A stretch of 64,000 nucleotides of DNA from positions 558,001 through 622,000 of the forward strand of contig NZ_OBQF01000001.1 of the NCBI RefSeq assembly GCF_900220995.1. Reading direction: 5' to 3'. The DNA is from Salinicoccus kekensis (GTDB lineage: Bacteria > Bacillota > Bacilli > Staphylococcales > Salinicoccaceae). The notes under the pieces were generated by a model. That model was not told where the DNA came from and searched no databases. It saw nothing but the letters and a program-made list of their open reading frames with translations. Below are positions 45,225-55,831 of this stretch, piece after piece (the stretch's first letter is position 1; each line of letters starts with the position of its first letter). Position numbers and translations under genes: made by a program.

Positions 45225-45844
45225 GCCGAGTAAAGAAATTATCCTTGTTTTTAGTTTTCACATTGATATTCGGCGTCATCGCCGTATTCCATGAATCGAG
45301 GGCCGGGCAGTGGATCGACCGGGAAGTGTATGAGTTCATCTATGCTTCGGAAAGTTTCATCACCACCGCCCTGATGCTTGGATTCACCCAGATCGGTGAA
45401 GTGATTTCCATGATCATCCTGTCTCTGATCATGATTGCCATACTGATGCTCTATAAATTGAAGATCCATACACTTTTCCTTGTCATCTCCATGCTTACAA
45501 GCAGCATCATGATTCCTGTGATGAAGAATGCTTTCGACAGGGAGAGACCGTCACTGCTCCGCCTGATCGACATTTCAGGCTTCAGTTTTCCAAGCGGCCA
45601 TGCTACGGGCTCCTCGATATTTTTCGGGTCGCTGATGGCGATCATTCAAAAGACTTCGTTGAACAATAAAGGCGTACTGTATGCGTTGTGTGGATTCTTC
45701 ATATTGATGATCTCCTCATCGCGGGTGTACCTCGGTGTGCATTATCCGACGGATGTGATTGCAGGCATCACAATCGGCACTGCAGTCGTCATGGGCACAA
45801 GCTATCTGCTCCATAACAAGTTCAAAAGAAGCAGTTATATATAA
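45221..45844 (+). CDS. PAP2-family membrane phosphatase
   Basis: A 207-residue membrane protein with about six helices and the complete three-part lipid phosphatase signature: KNAFDRERP (motif 1), PSGHATGS (motif 2) and SRVYLGVHYPTDV (motif 3). Enzymes of this family dephosphorylate undecaprenyl diphosphate or phosphatidylglycerol phosphate outside the membrane. The GTG start overlaps the murG stop, which makes a role in recycling undecaprenyl carrier for lipid II attractive, but that is inference. Confidence 0.9.
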   Translation: MSRVKKLSLFLVFTLIFGVIAVFHESRAGQWIDREVYEFIYASESFITTALMLGFTQIGEVISMIILSLIMIAILMLYKLKIHTLFLVISMLTSSIMIPVMKNAFDRERPSLLRLIDISGFSFPSGHATGSSIFFGSLMAIIQKTSLNNKGVLYALCGFFILMISSSRVYLGVHYPTDVIAGITIGTAVVMGTSYLLHNKFKRSSYI

Positions 45845-45852
45845 AAAATATT

Positions 45853-45889
45853 AAATGGCAATGCATAAAAAATTTGCATTGCCATTTTT
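45853..45889 (+). terminator. Rho-independent terminator after the PAP2 gene
   Basis: AAATGGCAATGCA (45853-45865) pairs perfectly with TGCATTGCCATTT (45875-45887) around a 9-base loop and runs into T's. Confidence 0.93.
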
Positions 45890-45945
45890 GATTGCCGCAA
45901 TTATAATTAATCTGCACAATATAAAGACAAGGCGGGTGACCCCGA

Positions 45946-46566
45946 ATGGCTGTAAATTTATATGAATCCATCACACTCGAAAATGAGAGGATCAAGCTCA
46001 TTCCACTGCAGTTAAGCCATGCAGATGAACTGCAGGCGATCAACCATGAAAACATCTGGTCATATATGCTGTTCCAGGCGACCACCCTTCCATTAATGAA
46101 TGAATGGATCCAAAGTGCCATCGAACTGAGGAACCAGTTGAAAAGTATACCGTTTGCGGTGATATTGAAGACCACCGGCGAAGTCGTCGGCAGTACAAGG
46201 ATTCAGCATATCGATTACGAGAGGCAGAGCTGTGAGATCGGCGCCACATGGTTCGGCACGAAAGCTCAAAGGTCTTTTGTAAATTCAGACAGCAAGTACC
46301 TGCTGCTGGAGTTCTGTTTTGAAACACTGAATATGATGCGCGTCCAGGTCCGGGTGGATGAGAGGAACGAACGCAGCGCCAAAGCAGTCGAACGCCTCGG
46401 CTTCACGAAGGAAGGCGTGCTCAGAAAAGAAAGGGCACTGCATGGTGTTCCGAGAAACCTCATCATCTTCTCGATCATTGATGATGAATGGCCTGAAGTG
46501 AAGAAGAATTTATTGATTAAGCAGAAAAGTTATATGATGGATACACCTGAAATATCAGCAAGCTGA
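45946..46566 (+). CDS. GNAT-family N-acetyltransferase (RimJ/RimL-like)
   Basis: A 206-residue acetyl-CoA-dependent acyltransferase. Recognisable parts are the N-terminal ITLENERIKLIPLQLSHADE, the central VVGSTRIQHIDYERQSCEIGATWFG and the C-terminal RVDERNERSAKAVERLGFTKEG-VLRKER, typical of the RimJ/RimL-like Acetyltransf_3 group. The substrate (protein N-terminus, amine or small molecule) cannot be told. It is a single-gene unit, flanked by terminators on both sides. Confidence 0.88.
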   Translation: MAVNLYESITLENERIKLIPLQLSHADELQAINHENIWSYMLFQATTLPLMNEWIQSAIELRNQLKSIPFAVILKTTGEVVGSTRIQHIDYERQSCEIGATWFGTKAQRSFVNSDSKYLLLEFCFETLNMMRVQVRVDERNERSAKAVERLGFTKEGVLRKERALHGVPRNLIIFSIIDDEWPEVKKNLLIKQKSYMMDTPEISAS

Positions 46567-46594
46567 CACATAATTCACATTATGTGTTTTTTTG
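46566..46594 (+). terminator. Rho-independent terminator after the acetyltransferase gene
   Basis: ACACATAAT (46566-46574) pairs perfectly with ATTATGTGT (46579-46587), with a TCAC loop and a T run. The left arm begins at the last base of the stop codon. Confidence 0.9.
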
Positions 46595-46621
46595 TTTTCA
46601 TATATATGATAATGGTATGAT
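46592..46621 (+). promoter_or_regulatory. Probable promoter of arlRS
   Basis: TTGTTT (46592-46597) and TATGAT (46616-46621) lie 18 bases apart, 20 bases before the arlR start. The -35 overlaps the T tail of the preceding terminator. Confidence 0.5.
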
Positions 46622-46641
46622 GAATTAAAGGATGTGATTAC

Positions 46642-47316
46642 ATGAAGCATGTGCTCGTCATAGAAGATGAATTGAATCTGGCACGTTTCATAGAACTGGA
46701 ATTGAAACATGAAGGTTATGCCGTGACACTCAGTGCAGACGGTGAGGACGGCCTCGATAAGGCATTGAACCAGGATTTCGACTGCATCCTCCTCGATCTT
46801 ATGCTGCCTGCGCTCAACGGCCTCGAAGTGTGCAGAAGAATACGAAAATCGAAAAACACCCCGATCATCATGATCACCGCCAAAGGGGAGACGTACGACA
46901 AGGTCGTCGGCCTGGATTACGGTGCCGATGATTACATAGTGAAGCCTTTCGAAATAGAAGAGCTGCTCGCACGGATCAGGGTGATGCTGAGAAGGGGGGA
47001 TGCATCTGAAAATCACAGCAAAATCCTTTCCCTCCACGGCATTTCCATAGATATCTCCGCCTACAGGGTGACGATCGATGATATGGAACTGGAACTCACA
47101 AAAACGGAATATGAGCTTTTATATCTGCTGTGCAAAAATGCAGGGATCGTCTTAAGGCGGGAGCAGATACTTGAGCATGTGTGGGGTTATGACAGTGAGG
47201 TGGAGACGAATGTCGTCGATGTGTACATAAGGTACCTGCGGAACAAGCTCAAACCTTTCAATAAACATAAGATCATCGAGACCGTACGGGGAGTGGGGTA
47301 TGTGGTGAGATCATGA
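46642..47316 (+). CDS. arlR: Two-component response regulator ArlR
   Basis: OmpR/PhoB-type DNA-binding regulator of 224 residues. The receiver domain has the acidic pocket EDE (8-10), the phosphorylated Asp52 in [14 protein letters not shown], and the lysine in DDYIVKPFE. The C-terminal winged helix (about 128-222) ends in [14 protein letters not shown] and [20 protein letters not shown] is upstream. It overlaps arlS by four bases. In S. aureus ArlRS controls adhesion, autolysis and virulence; the same location next to sucA supports the name. Confidence 0.93.
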   Translation: MKHVLVIEDELNLARFIELELKHEGYAVTLSADGEDGLDKALNQDFDCILLDLMLPALNGLEVCRRIRKSKNTPIIMITAKGETYDKVVGLDYGADDYIVKPFEIEELLARIRVMLRRGDASENHSKILSLHGISIDISAYRVTIDDMELELTKTEYELLYLLCKNAGIVLRREQILEHVWGYDSEVETNVVDVYIRYLRNKLKPFNKHKIIETVRGVGYVVRS

Positions 47317-48683
47317 ACAGGAACTCATTGAAATACAAATGGCTGAGGCTGTCGACGCTGATCATCTCCTTCACTTACCTGATCTTCAGTACGCTGCTGA
47401 TATATTTCACCAGCCTGTACCTGCGGGATCTTGAAGAAAGGGCGCTTGACCGGAGCATGGATGAACTGCAGCATATATATGAATCCCAGCCGATCAATAC
47501 GATCTCAAGGAATGACATCCTCACCAGCCTTTATGATGAACAGACGATGATCCTCTACACCCGCAGCGGGAATATCGTCAGCACCGAACCCACCAATGAT
47601 CTTACCGATCTGCCGGTCGACTTCATTCCGGTGGGGGATGATGTCATCACATCCCTTGAAACCGAGGACGGCAACTATCTGGTCGGCCGTTCAAACATTG
47701 ATTCGATGTACTGGAACGGCTACCTGACCGTCATCCATCCGCTTGACAATTATTACCTGATCATTCGTACGATGGTCATGATCGCTTTATTGATCGGATT
47801 CCTGTCGATATTATTCACATCGATCGTCAGCTATTTCTTCTCGACCCAGATGGTCAAGCCGATCAGGAGCATTGCCAATCAGCTTAAAAGGATAGAAGGG
47901 GAGGGTGTATCGGAACGGTTGTCTTTGAAGACCGATACTGAGGAGACGGACTATATGGTGACTTCATTCAACAACATGATGGATTCACTGGAGGAGTCAT
48001 TCAACCAGCAGAAGCAGTTCGTCGAGGATGCATCCCATGAACTGAGGACACCGCTCCAGATCATCCAGGGGCATCTGAAGCTGATCAACCGCTGGGGGAA
48101 GGATGACCCTAAAGTCTTAAATGAATCCCTGCAGATCTCGATTGATGAGCTGCACCGCATCAACAAGCTCGTGGAGGAGCTGCTGCTTTTGACGAAGAAC
48201 AACCCGAGGCAGCTTGAGGAGATTGAATCGATCAACATCGTCGATGAAATCAATTCGCGCGTCAGCAGCATGAAAAAAATCCATCCGGATTACCACTTTG
48301 CCGTTGAACATACGCATGATGATATACGCTTCCAGATCAACAACCATCACTTTGAGCAGCTTTTATTGATATTCCTTGATAATGCTGTTAAATATGATAC
48401 AGAGCATAAATATATCATCACAAGTACGGAGAAGCACGATGACCATTTTGACATCATGATCAAAGATCACGGCATAGGCATTCCTGAAGAGGATCTTGAA
48501 AATGTTTTCAACAGATTTTACAGGGTGGACAAATCAAGGAGCAGACAACAGGGTGGCAATGGGCTCGGATTATCCATCGCAAAAAAACTGATTGAAAATT
48601 ATGATGGCCAGGTTTGGTTCGAAAGCGAGGAAGGTAATTTTACAAAAGTTATTATCAGATTCCCGCTGAATAAGGACAAATGA
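47313..48683 (+). CDS. arlS: Sensor histidine kinase ArlS
   Basis: A 456-residue membrane kinase. Two membrane helices (about 12-34 and 149-172) enclose an extracellular sensing domain of about 115 residues; a HAMP linker follows ([15 protein letters not shown]). The phosphoacceptor is His242 in [11 protein letters not shown]. The ATPase domain shows [10 protein letters not shown] (N box), DHGIGIPEE (G1), [12 protein letters not shown] (F box) and [13 protein letters not shown] (G2). It is translationally coupled to arlR. The input signal is not deducible from sequence. Confidence 0.93.
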   Translation: MNRNSLKYKWLRLSTLIISFTYLIFSTLLIYFTSLYLRDLEERALDRSMDELQHIYESQPINTISRNDILTSLYDEQTMILYTRSGNIVSTEPTNDLTDLPVDFIPVGDDVITSLETEDGNYLVGRSNIDSMYWNGYLTVIHPLDNYYLIIRTMVMIALLIGFLSILFTSIVSYFFSTQMVKPIRSIANQLKRIEGEGVSERLSLKTDTEETDYMVTSFNNMMDSLEESFNQQKQFVEDASHELRTPLQIIQGHLKLINRWGKDDPKVLNESLQISIDELHRINKLVEELLLLTKNNPRQLEEIESINIVDEINSRVSSMKKIHPDYHFAVEHTHDDIRFQINNHHFEQLLLIFLDNAVKYDTEHKYIITSTEKHDDHFDIMIKDHGIGIPEEDLENVFNRFYRVDKSRSRQQGGNGLGLSIAKKLIENYDGQVWFESEEGNFTKVIIRFPLNKDK

Positions 48684-48696
48684 TAAATTAAGCGTC

Positions 48697-48725
48697 TTTA
48701 AAATACTAATGTATAGTGCTAAAAT
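48697..48725 (+). promoter_or_regulatory. Extended -10 promoter of sucAB
   Basis: TTTAAA (48697-48702) and TAAAAT (48720-48725) lie 17 bases apart, with TGC just before the -10 (extended -10). A second perfect TATAAT at 48734-48739 lacks a good -35. Both lie in the 92-base gap before sucA. Confidence 0.55.
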
Positions 48726-48775
48726 GGTAAATGTATAATAATTAAAACACATAATACTAAAGAGGTGCTGCAAAG

Positions 48776-51562
48776 ATGGAAGGGAAAGCCTATGAAGAGG
48801 CGCCACTCAGATTCGGAACGAATTTAGGTTTGCTTCTTGACATTCACGATTCTTATTTGGAAAATCCGGACAGTGTCAGCGAAGAAATGCGTACACTGTT
48901 CGAAAGTCTCGGCACATCACAGGATGGCGGCCTGGACGACAATGCGAAGCAGAATGTTAAGGGGATGCTTCGCCTGCTTGATGAAATCAGATTATTCGGA
49001 CACTTGAAAGCGGATATCTATCCTGTTTACAAGCCTGATATAAAGAATGCACCCGCTCTTGATTTCAAATCGCACGGTATTTCTGAAGAACTTTTGAAGG
49101 ATGTACCTGCATCACTCGTGAGCCCGCACCTTGGTTCACTCTATGAGAATGCAAATGAGGCATTCAATCATCTGTATGAGGTCTATACAGGCCCGATTGC
49201 CTATGAGTTCATGCACATCAATGATTCGAAAGAAAGGACCTGGTTGAAAAAGACGATTGAGAACCAGGATGAAGTCAATTTAACTTCCGAAGAGAAAATC
49301 GAACTTTTTAAACTGCTGTCCAAAGTCGAAGGTTTTGAAAAATATCTGCACAAAAATTTTGTTGGTGCAAAAAGGTTCTCTATCGAAGGTCTGGATACTT
49401 TAGTGCCGATGTTCGATCATCTTCTCGCACTTATGGCCGAGAAAGAGATTCCAAATCTTCAGATCGGCATGGCTCACAGAGGCCGACTGAACGTTTTGAC
49501 GCATGTCCTTCAAAAGCCATATGAAATGATGCTCAGCGAATTCATGCATACAGACCCGATGAAGTTCCTGCCTGAAGATGATTCACTGACGCTCACTTCG
49601 GGTTGGGCAGGGGATGTCAAATATCACCTCGGCGGTTCCAAGACGAGGACGGATAAAGGCATAGAGCAGCAGATCACTTTGGCAAACAACCCGAGCCACC
49701 TCGAAGTCGTCAGTCCTGTAATCCAGGGTAAGACGAGGGCTGAACAGGAAAGTACGGACCGGAATGGATTTCCTGAACTGGACTTCAACCGTTCACTTGC
49801 CGTCATGGTCCACGGCGATGCCGCTTTCGCAGCGCAGGGTGTCGTTTTCGAAACTCTGAACCTTGGGAATCTCGACGGATACAGAACAGGCGGTTCAATA
49901 CACATCATCGCGAATAACCGTATCGGCTTCACCACCGAAGAGTTCGACGCCCGCTCGACGGATCACGCATCTGCAGCGGCACTGAGTTTTGACCTGCCGG
50001 TCTTCCATGTCAATGCGGATAAACCTGAGCATGTGATGAGAGCGATGGAACTTGCTTTCAGATACCGTCAGGAGTTCAACAAGGATGCCGTCATAAACTT
50101 AATCGGTTACCGCCGTTTCGGACATAATGAAATGGATGAACCGAGTACGACGAATCCAATGCTGTACCGGGAAGTCAAAGCACATGATACGATAGAACAT
50201 ATTTACGGCAACCAGCTCATTGAAGAAAAGATCATTTCCAAAGAGGAAAAAGAGGATATCATCGACAACGCCTTCAAAAGAATGCGTGAAGCACACGATA
50301 AGATAGATAAAAATGATACCGTTATCAAATCCTCAATCGCAGTGCCTGAAACAATTCAGGAAGGGCTTTCAAATGATGAAGAGCCGGAGATCACCCGTGA
50401 AAGGCTTGAAGAAATCAATGATGCCCTGTTCGGTTATCCCGAAGACTTCACGGTATTCAAGAAGCTGAGGCAGGTGCTTGACCGCCGCAAGCTGCCTTTC
50501 GAAGACGATTCGGCCCTGGTCGACTGGGCGCATGCTGAAGCGCTGGCATTTGCAACGATCACTCAGGATGGCACTCCAATCAGATTGACCGGCCAGGATT
50601 CCCAGAGGGGGACGTTTGCCCACAGGCACGCGGTGCTCCATGACTCCGAGACCGGTGAGGAATTCATTCCGCTGCACCATGTCCCTGATGCCAAAGCCAC
50701 GTTCGACATCCATAACTCACCTTTGTCCGAAGCAGCAGTCGTCGGCTTCGACTATGGATACAACGTGGAGAACAAGGAAGCCATGGTCATATGGGAAGCC
50801 CAATACGGTGACTTTGCCAACATGGCGCAGGTTTACTTTGATAACTTCATGTCATCCGGAAATGAGAAATGGGGAGAGACGAGCGGATTCACTCTGTTCC
50901 TGCCTCACGGACAGGAAGGGCAGGGCCCTGAGCACTCGAGTGCAAGGCTTGAGAGATTCCTTCATTTGTGTGCAAACTACAATATGACCGTCGCCAATCT
51001 TACGAGCACCGCAAACTATTTCTACCTGTTAAGAAGACAGGCGAAATATTTGAATACGGAAAAGATGCGTCCGCTTGTCATCATGACACCGAAAAGTCTG
51101 CTCAGAAACCAAATGGTCAGCGATCCTCTGGATGCCTTTATCGGCAATCATTTCAGGGAGATCATCGTTGAAGAACATGATAAGTCCAAGGTCAAGAAGG
51201 TCGTCCTGGCACATGGCAAGATGGCAGTTGATCTGCTGGCGCATCACAGGGACAATCCATCCGATGAAGTGGTGATCGTAAGGATCGAACAGCTCTACCC
51301 TTTCCCGGATGAAGATATCAAAGCTCTGCTCGAGAGCATTGAAAATCTCGATGAAGTCCGTTTCGTCCAGGAAGAACCGAAGAACATGGGTGCATACAGC
51401 TCCGTTTTACCGAAGATACTCGACATTTTACCGGAGAACGTCAAGCGCTCCTATGTCGGCCGTCCGGTATCATCTTCACCAGCTGAAGGGGACGCTGAAA
51501 CTTACAAGAGGATTCAACAAAATATTATAGAAAATGCAATGAAAGTGCAGGAGGATGAATAA
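48776..51562 (+). CDS. sucA: 2-oxoglutarate dehydrogenase E1 component
   Basis: Thiamine diphosphate-dependent decarboxylase of the TCA-cycle 2-oxoglutarate dehydrogenase complex, 928 residues. Marked blocks: the N-terminal [75 protein letters not shown], and in the C-terminal pyrimidine-binding half [37 protein letters not shown] and [19 protein letters not shown] lies before ATG 48776. It ends one base into the sucB start. Confidence 0.96.
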   Translation: MEGKAYEEAPLRFGTNLGLLLDIHDSYLENPDSVSEEMRTLFESLGTSQDGGLDDNAKQNVKGMLRLLDEIRLFGHLKADIYPVYKPDIKNAPALDFKSHGISEELLKDVPASLVSPHLGSLYENANEAFNHLYEVYTGPIAYEFMHINDSKERTWLKKTIENQDEVNLTSEEKIELFKLLSKVEGFEKYLHKNFVGAKRFSIEGLDTLVPMFDHLLALMAEKEIPNLQIGMAHRGRLNVLTHVLQKPYEMMLSEFMHTDPMKFLPEDDSLTLTSGWAGDVKYHLGGSKTRTDKGIEQQITLANNPSHLEVVSPVIQGKTRAEQESTDRNGFPELDFNRSLAVMVHGDAAFAAQGVVFETLNLGNLDGYRTGGSIHIIANNRIGFTTEEFDARSTDHASAAALSFDLPVFHVNADKPEHVMRAMELAFRYRQEFNKDAVINLIGYRRFGHNEMDEPSTTNPMLYREVKAHDTIEHIYGNQLIEEKIISKEEKEDIIDNAFKRMREAHDKIDKNDTVIKSSIAVPETIQEGLSNDEEPEITRERLEEINDALFGYPEDFTVFKKLRQVLDRRKLPFEDDSALVDWAHAEALAFATITQDGTPIRLTGQDSQRGTFAHRHAVLHDSETGEEFIPLHHVPDAKATFDIHNSPLSEAAVVGFDYGYNVENKEAMVIWEAQYGDFANMAQVYFDNFMSSGNEKWGETSGFTLFLPHGQEGQGPEHSSARLERFLHLCANYNMTVANLTSTANYFYLLRRQAKYLNTEKMRPLVIMTPKSLLRNQMVSDPLDAFIGNHFREIIVEEHDKSKVKKVVLAHGKMAVDLLAHHRDNPSDEVVIVRIEQLYPFPDEDIKALLESIENLDEVRFVQEEPKNMGAYSSVLPKILDILPENVKRSYVGRPVSSSPAEGDAETYKRIQQNIIENAMKVQEDE

Positions 51563-52869
51563 TGGCAGAAGTTAAAATTCCAGAACTGGCTGAATCGATT
51601 ACGGAAGGGACGATTGCGTCCTGGTTAAAAGGTGTGGGTGACTCCGTAGAAAAAGGAGAAAACATACTTGAGCTTGAAACAGACAAAGTCAACGTCGAAG
51701 TGATCAGTGAAGAATCCGGTGTGATTACAGAGCTGAAAGCAGAAGAAGGAGACACTGTTGAAGTAGGGCAGGTCGTCGCTGTCGTAGATGAAAGCGGCGA
51801 AGGTTCATCACCAGAAGGCAAGGAAGAAGAAGGAAAGGAATCTTCAGCATCCAAGGATGAAGAAAAAGACTCGGCTTCAAAAGAGGAATCCAAGGATGAA
51901 GAAACTTCCAAAGAAGACTCTAAAGATGAAAGTGAAGATGAAAGCAAAGACGAAGGTACCGACCGCATCGTCGCGTCGCCTGCTGCAAGGAAACTGGCAC
52001 GTGAGAAAGGCCTCTCACTTAAGGAAATCAATGCAGGAGATCCAAGAGGCCATGTCCGTTCCCAGGATGTCGAGAATCACGAAGCTTCCAAAAAGAATCA
52101 GGAAGCAGAAAGCAAAAAATCTGAAAGCAAGCCTGAGAAGCAGCAGTCCAATGCACAGCCTGAAAAGCCTGTCATCAGGGAGAAGATGTCAAGACGCCGT
52201 CAGACAATTGCCAAGCGTCTGCACGAAGTGAAGCAGAATACTGCAATGCTGACGACTTTCAACGAAGTGGACATGACGAATGTCATGGAACTCAGAAAGC
52301 GGAAAAAGGAAGCATTCCAGGAGAAGCATGACGGCACAAGACTCGGATTCATGTCATTCTTCACTAAAGCTTCAGTGGCTGCTCTGAGACAGTTCCCTGC
52401 GGTGAATGCTGAAATCGACGGCGATGAAATGATCTATAAACAGTTCTACGATATCGGTGTTGCTGTTTCCACTGAGGAAGGGCTCGTAGTACCGGTTGTC
52501 AGAGACTGCGACCGTAAAACTTTTGCTGAAATAGAAGCAGATATTGCAAGTCTCGCAACGAAGGCTATCGAGAAAAAATTATCACTGGATGAGATGACCG
52601 GCGGATCATTTACGATCACAAACGGCGGTGTCTTCGGTTCACTGTTATCAACACCGATCATGAATGGCACACAAGCCGGCATCCTCGGTATGCACACCAT
52701 CCAGAAACGTCCTGTGGCAATGCCGGATGGATCTGTTGAAGTGCGTCCGATGATGTACATCGCGCTGAGCTACGACCACAGAGTGATCGACGGCAAAGAT
52801 TCAGTGAATTTCCTCAAGACCATCAAAGAATTGATTGAAAATCCTGAAGATCTTTTGCTCGAAGGTTAA
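51562..52869 (+). CDS. sucB: 2-oxoglutarate dehydrogenase E2, dihydrolipoamide succinyltransferase
   Basis: Core acyltransferase of the same complex, 435 residues. An N-terminal lipoyl domain (about 1-76) has Lys42 in [11 protein letters not shown] highly charged Glu/Lys/Ser/Asp linker is followed by the E3-binding domain [19 protein letters not shown] (about 135-165), a second charged linker, and the catalytic domain ending in [17 protein letters not shown] with the active-site histidine. The linker is longer than in many homologues. AGGAGG precedes the ATG. A terminator follows; E3 must come from elsewhere. Confidence 0.96.
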   Translation: MAEVKIPELAESITEGTIASWLKGVGDSVEKGENILELETDKVNVEVISEESGVITELKAEEGDTVEVGQVVAVVDESGEGSSPEGKEEEGKESSASKDEEKDSASKEESKDEETSKEDSKDESEDESKDEGTDRIVASPAARKLAREKGLSLKEINAGDPRGHVRSQDVENHEASKKNQEAESKKSESKPEKQQSNAQPEKPVIREKMSRRRQTIAKRLHEVKQNTAMLTTFNEVDMTNVMELRKRKKEAFQEKHDGTRLGFMSFFTKASVAALRQFPAVNAEIDGDEMIYKQFYDIGVAVSTEEGLVVPVVRDCDRKTFAEIEADIASLATKAIEKKLSLDEMTGGSFTITNGGVFGSLLSTPIMNGTQAGILGMHTIQKRPVAMPDGSVEVRPMMYIALSYDHRVIDGKDSVNFLKTIKELIENPEDLLLEG

Positions 52870-52876
52870 AATTCAT

Positions 52877-52915
52877 AAAAACAAGATACTATTTTCAGTA
52901 TCTTGTTTTTATTAT
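52877..52915 (+). terminator. Rho-independent terminator of sucAB
   Basis: AAAAACAAGATACT (52877-52890) pairs perfectly with AGTATCTTGTTTTT (52897-52910) with a 6-base loop; the right arm and tail are T-rich. Confidence 0.95.
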
Positions 52916-52957
52916 GTTAAAATATAGAGACTTTAATAAAGGAATGGAGAATGAATG

Positions 52958-53164
52958 ATGTTACATGAGACATGGCAGGATAATGATTTGAGGAAAGTGA
53001 AGGTCAGACATACGGATGCCGAGAAATATAAAGTCAATGATATGCTTACTGAAGGCAAAACTTATACCGTGGTCAATGAAACCGAAGAGTATATATTCGT
53101 AAAAGATAATTCAGGCAAAGTCGGCGGTTACTATAAGACCTACTTCGAAGATGCGGATGAGTGA
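52958..53164 (+). CDS. DUF6501 family small protein
   Basis: A 68-residue cytosolic protein that begins MLHETWQDNDLRKVKVRHTD and contains KTYTVVNETEEYIFVKDNSG and KVGGYYKTYF, a mostly beta-strand pattern. GGAG lies eight bases before ATG 52958 (an ATG at 52955 is three bases earlier). I recognise the pattern as that of small DUF6501-type proteins of Bacillales from memory; function unknown. Its stop codon lies just before the AAA ATPase start, making a possible three-gene operon with the VWA gene. Confidence 0.78.
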   Translation: MLHETWQDNDLRKVKVRHTDAEKYKVNDMLTEGKTYTVVNETEEYIFVKDNSGKVGGYYKTYFEDADE

Positions 53165-53165
53165 A

Positions 53166-53957
53166 ATGGCCGGTTTTAAATTCAGGCATGAAGATGAGGC
53201 GATTCATCATGATTCATTCAACATCTTGAAACTGGGTAAGAACCTGCTTTTAAAAGGGCCGACCGGGGCGGGGAAAACCCGCCTTGCTGATGACCTCGCC
53301 GCCGAATTCGGTCGCGAGATGGTGAGCATCAACTGCTCTGTCGACATCGATATGGAGTCCCTGCTCGGTTTCAAGACGATTGAGTATGAAGAAGGGCAGC
53401 AGGAAATCATCTTTGTCGACGGACCGGTTATCAGGGCAATGAAAAATGGTCATATACTCTATATCGATGAAATCAACATGGCCAAGCCGGAAGTGCTGCC
53501 GATACTCAACGCCGCCCTTGATTACCGCAGGACTTTGATGAACCCGTTGACCGGGGAGGAAATCACCGCTGATGAAGATTTCATCGTCATTGCAGCGATA
53601 AACATCGGTTACGCCGGCACCATGCCGATGAATGAAGCGCTGCTCAACCGTTTCAATGTCGTGGAAATCGACTATGTGTCCGATGATGCACTTCTGGAGA
53701 TTTTAGAAAATCAAAGTCTTCAGGATAATCCTGACGTTTTAAGGAAACTGACTGATTTTCATAAAGATCTCGTGACGATGACCAGACAGGGCCAGATATC
53801 AAAGGAGTCATCCAGTGTGAGGAGTTTGCTGGACCTTTCAGATTTAAGCACCCTGATTCCTCCGGATAGAGCCCTGCAGCGGACGGTCACCGACAAATTG
53901 GACAATGACCAGGAGAAAACGGCGATATACAATGCTTTTAAATTACATTTTGAGTAG
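53166..53957 (+). CDS. MoxR-type AAA+ ATPase
   Basis: A 264-residue AAA+ ATPase of the MoxR/NorQ/CobS-like group. Start ATG 53166 gives MAGFKFRHEDEAIHHDS, in keeping with homologues; ATGs at 53151 and 53157 overlap the previous gene. Walker A is GPTGAGKT (31-38), Walker B HILYIDEINMAKPEV, sensor 1 FIVIAAINIGYAG and the arginine-finger region LLNRFNVVEIDY. Such ATPases work with a VWA partner to insert metals or remodel proteins; the partner is encoded 10 bases downstream. Client unknown. Confidence 0.92.
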   Translation: MAGFKFRHEDEAIHHDSFNILKLGKNLLLKGPTGAGKTRLADDLAAEFGREMVSINCSVDIDMESLLGFKTIEYEEGQQEIIFVDGPVIRAMKNGHILYIDEINMAKPEVLPILNAALDYRRTLMNPLTGEEITADEDFIVIAAINIGYAGTMPMNEALLNRFNVVEIDYVSDDALLEILENQSLQDNPDVLRKLTDFHKDLVTMTRQGQISKESSSVRSLLDLSDLSTLIPPDRALQRTVTDKLDNDQEKTAIYNAFKLHFE

Positions 53958-53967
53958 TGATTAAAAT

Positions 53968-55719
53968 ATGACGTATTCTTTTATCAAATTCAATGATGAA
54001 CTGGTCGATTCCAGAAATATGATGGAGCTGACCGATCTCGCACGCCTTCTTTTCAGGAACCGGGAGCTGACCGTCAATGTCCAGAAATATTCCTACTTCA
54101 ATCCGTATAAAAATGTTTTGAATTTCAGTATGTTCTGGAAGCACAGGAATGATATCAATGAACTTGACGGCTTCAAACATGATATCTATACACATTACAA
54201 CGCAGAGGAAACTCTGGATTATACCAGGTACACTGAAATGATGGATCGGGACGGGTACCTGAGGCAGATATTTTTATCGATCGAATACTTCAGGTTGCGG
54301 AAAAATGCAGTGAAGGAAAGGCCGGTCATCAAAAAGCTTTTAGAGGAAGGGGACGGGATTTTAAGACAGCATTATTCCAGGCAGACGGAAAATGCGGCTG
54401 ATGATTTCCTGCGCCGTATGAACTTGAAGATCCTGCAGTACGAGGATGTCTTTGAATATGAGGGCATCCCTTTTGACATGGAGTCGGACTCCACTGAAGA
54501 AAGCATAATCAAAGCGGAAACATTCTTCGATGAAGTGGCCAAAATACCGGGTTTCGACACTTCCGGTTTCATTCCAATACATGATATTTCCTTCAGCGAC
54601 CTCGATGCCTTCATTAAAAGCAATGACTTCAGAAAAGATCCCGAGGCACTGCCTTCGGAAGATGATGAGGTTGATGAGGATGAGAAAAGTACGGTCGATA
54701 CAAAGACGAGCGGGGCGGCGAAGGATGCCAGTGTTCTCGGCGAGGTCCAGGAGGCAGCCAATGCCCGGAGGTCCAAAAGCAGGAAGGTGAACATGTATGA
54801 CGATGATGTAGATGACTACAATGAAGGTTTCGGAAGCAACCGCGGAGAGAACACCTTCAGGGATAAAGCATCGACAAACCGCCATGCCATACTGGAGAGA
54901 ACCAGCCCCAAGGTCAATCTGAATGACTATCAAAAGTACAGGGAACTTTACAATCAATACAGAAGTGTGAGCAGACAGGCGGTGGGCGACCTGCAACAGC
55001 TTTTGAATCATAAGCAAAATGAAATCCGGATGAACCAGTCGAGCGGAAAATTGATGAAAAACCCGACGATGCCCATTGTCGAAGGGAGTCATAAGCTGTT
55101 CGTCAAGGAGCGTTCGGAGTCGAGGGAAATTGATGCCGTCTTCACTTTAATCATCGACCGGTCCTTTTCAATGGAACCCCATCTCGAAAATGCGATTGCG
55201 GGTGTCATCGTCTTCAATAACATTTTAAAGTCACTGAATATAAAGCACAGGATCATATCCCATCACGAAGACACTTTCGAGGTCGGTCCGGAAAGCTTTC
55301 CAAACAAGGTATACGAACATATGGATTTTGATAAGTCCAATTATTATTATCCCGTCTCCATACTGGATATTGAAGCATCCGGTGACAACAGGGACGGTTT
55401 CATATTGAAGCATGAAATTTCCTTATTGAAGTCACGAAGTGAAAATGACCGTTTCATCATCATGTTCTCCGACGGACTGCCAAGCGCAGAAGATTATAAC
55501 CAGAGTGGCATTGTAGACACGCATGAGGCGGTCAATATCGCAAAAAGGGAGAATATCCATATCATCAATGTCTTCATCAGTGAAGAAAGTGATGAACAGA
55601 CCATTGAATCCATCAGGAACATATATGGTAACAACACCATCCTGGTCGCGCATGCCCATGAAATGGCACATGCAGTCGCCAATACGCTTAAAAAGATATT
55701 ATTGTCACTTATAAACTAA
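53968..55719 (+). CDS. VWA-domain protein, partner of the MoxR-type ATPase (NorD/CobT-like)
   Basis: A 583-residue cytosolic protein. The N-terminal 230 residues are helical and not recognisable; residues about 230-290 are acidic and low-complexity (SEDDEVDEDEKS); the C-terminal von Willebrand A domain starts near 385 with the metal-ion-dependent adhesion site DRSFS (397-401), then later MFSDGLPSAEDYN. The arrangement resembles the NorD and CobT subunits of metal-chelatase-like complexes. It follows the ATPase by 10 bases. No cobalamin or nitric-oxide reductase genes are nearby, so the client remains open. Confidence 0.9.
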   Translation: MTYSFIKFNDELVDSRNMMELTDLARLLFRNRELTVNVQKYSYFNPYKNVLNFSMFWKHRNDINELDGFKHDIYTHYNAEETLDYTRYTEMMDRDGYLRQIFLSIEYFRLRKNAVKERPVIKKLLEEGDGILRQHYSRQTENAADDFLRRMNLKILQYEDVFEYEGIPFDMESDSTEESIIKAETFFDEVAKIPGFDTSGFIPIHDISFSDLDAFIKSNDFRKDPEALPSEDDEVDEDEKSTVDTKTSGAAKDASVLGEVQEAANARRSKSRKVNMYDDDVDDYNEGFGSNRGENTFRDKASTNRHAILERTSPKVNLNDYQKYRELYNQYRSVSRQAVGDLQQLLNHKQNEIRMNQSSGKLMKNPTMPIVEGSHKLFVKERSESREIDAVFTLIIDRSFSMEPHLENAIAGVIVFNNILKSLNIKHRIISHHEDTFEVGPESFPNKVYEHMDFDKSNYYYPVSILDIEASGDNRDGFILKHEISLLKSRSENDRFIIMFSDGLPSAEDYNQSGIVDTHEAVNIAKRENIHIINVFISEESDEQTIESIRNIYGNNTILVAHAHEMAHAVANTLKKILLSLIN

Positions 55720-55740
55720 TTTACATCAATTGAAATATAG

Positions 55741-55813
55741 TCTGAAATCTGAAAGTTTAAAATCTTATGGACTTTATTGATTGAATGAGATAGAATAGTT
55801 CTATAATTTCAGA
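55741..55813 (+). promoter_or_regulatory. Repeated TCTGAAA elements upstream of brnQ
   Basis: TCTGAAA occurs twice in tandem (55741-55747, 55748-55754) and once inverted as TTTCAGA (55807-55813), the latter overlapping a TATAAT at 55802-55807. The motifs resemble half of the CodY-type operator, which represses branched-chain amino acid uptake in staphylococci, but none is a close full match. Confidence 0.3.
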
Positions 55814-55831
55814 TTATACGGGGGCTCACAC

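Noticed and set aside
51780-51960. A-rich, repeated GAA/AAG stretch in sucB as a possible second slippage site
   Set aside because: It encodes the normal charged linker between lipoyl and E3-binding domains, and the frame is unbroken on both sides.
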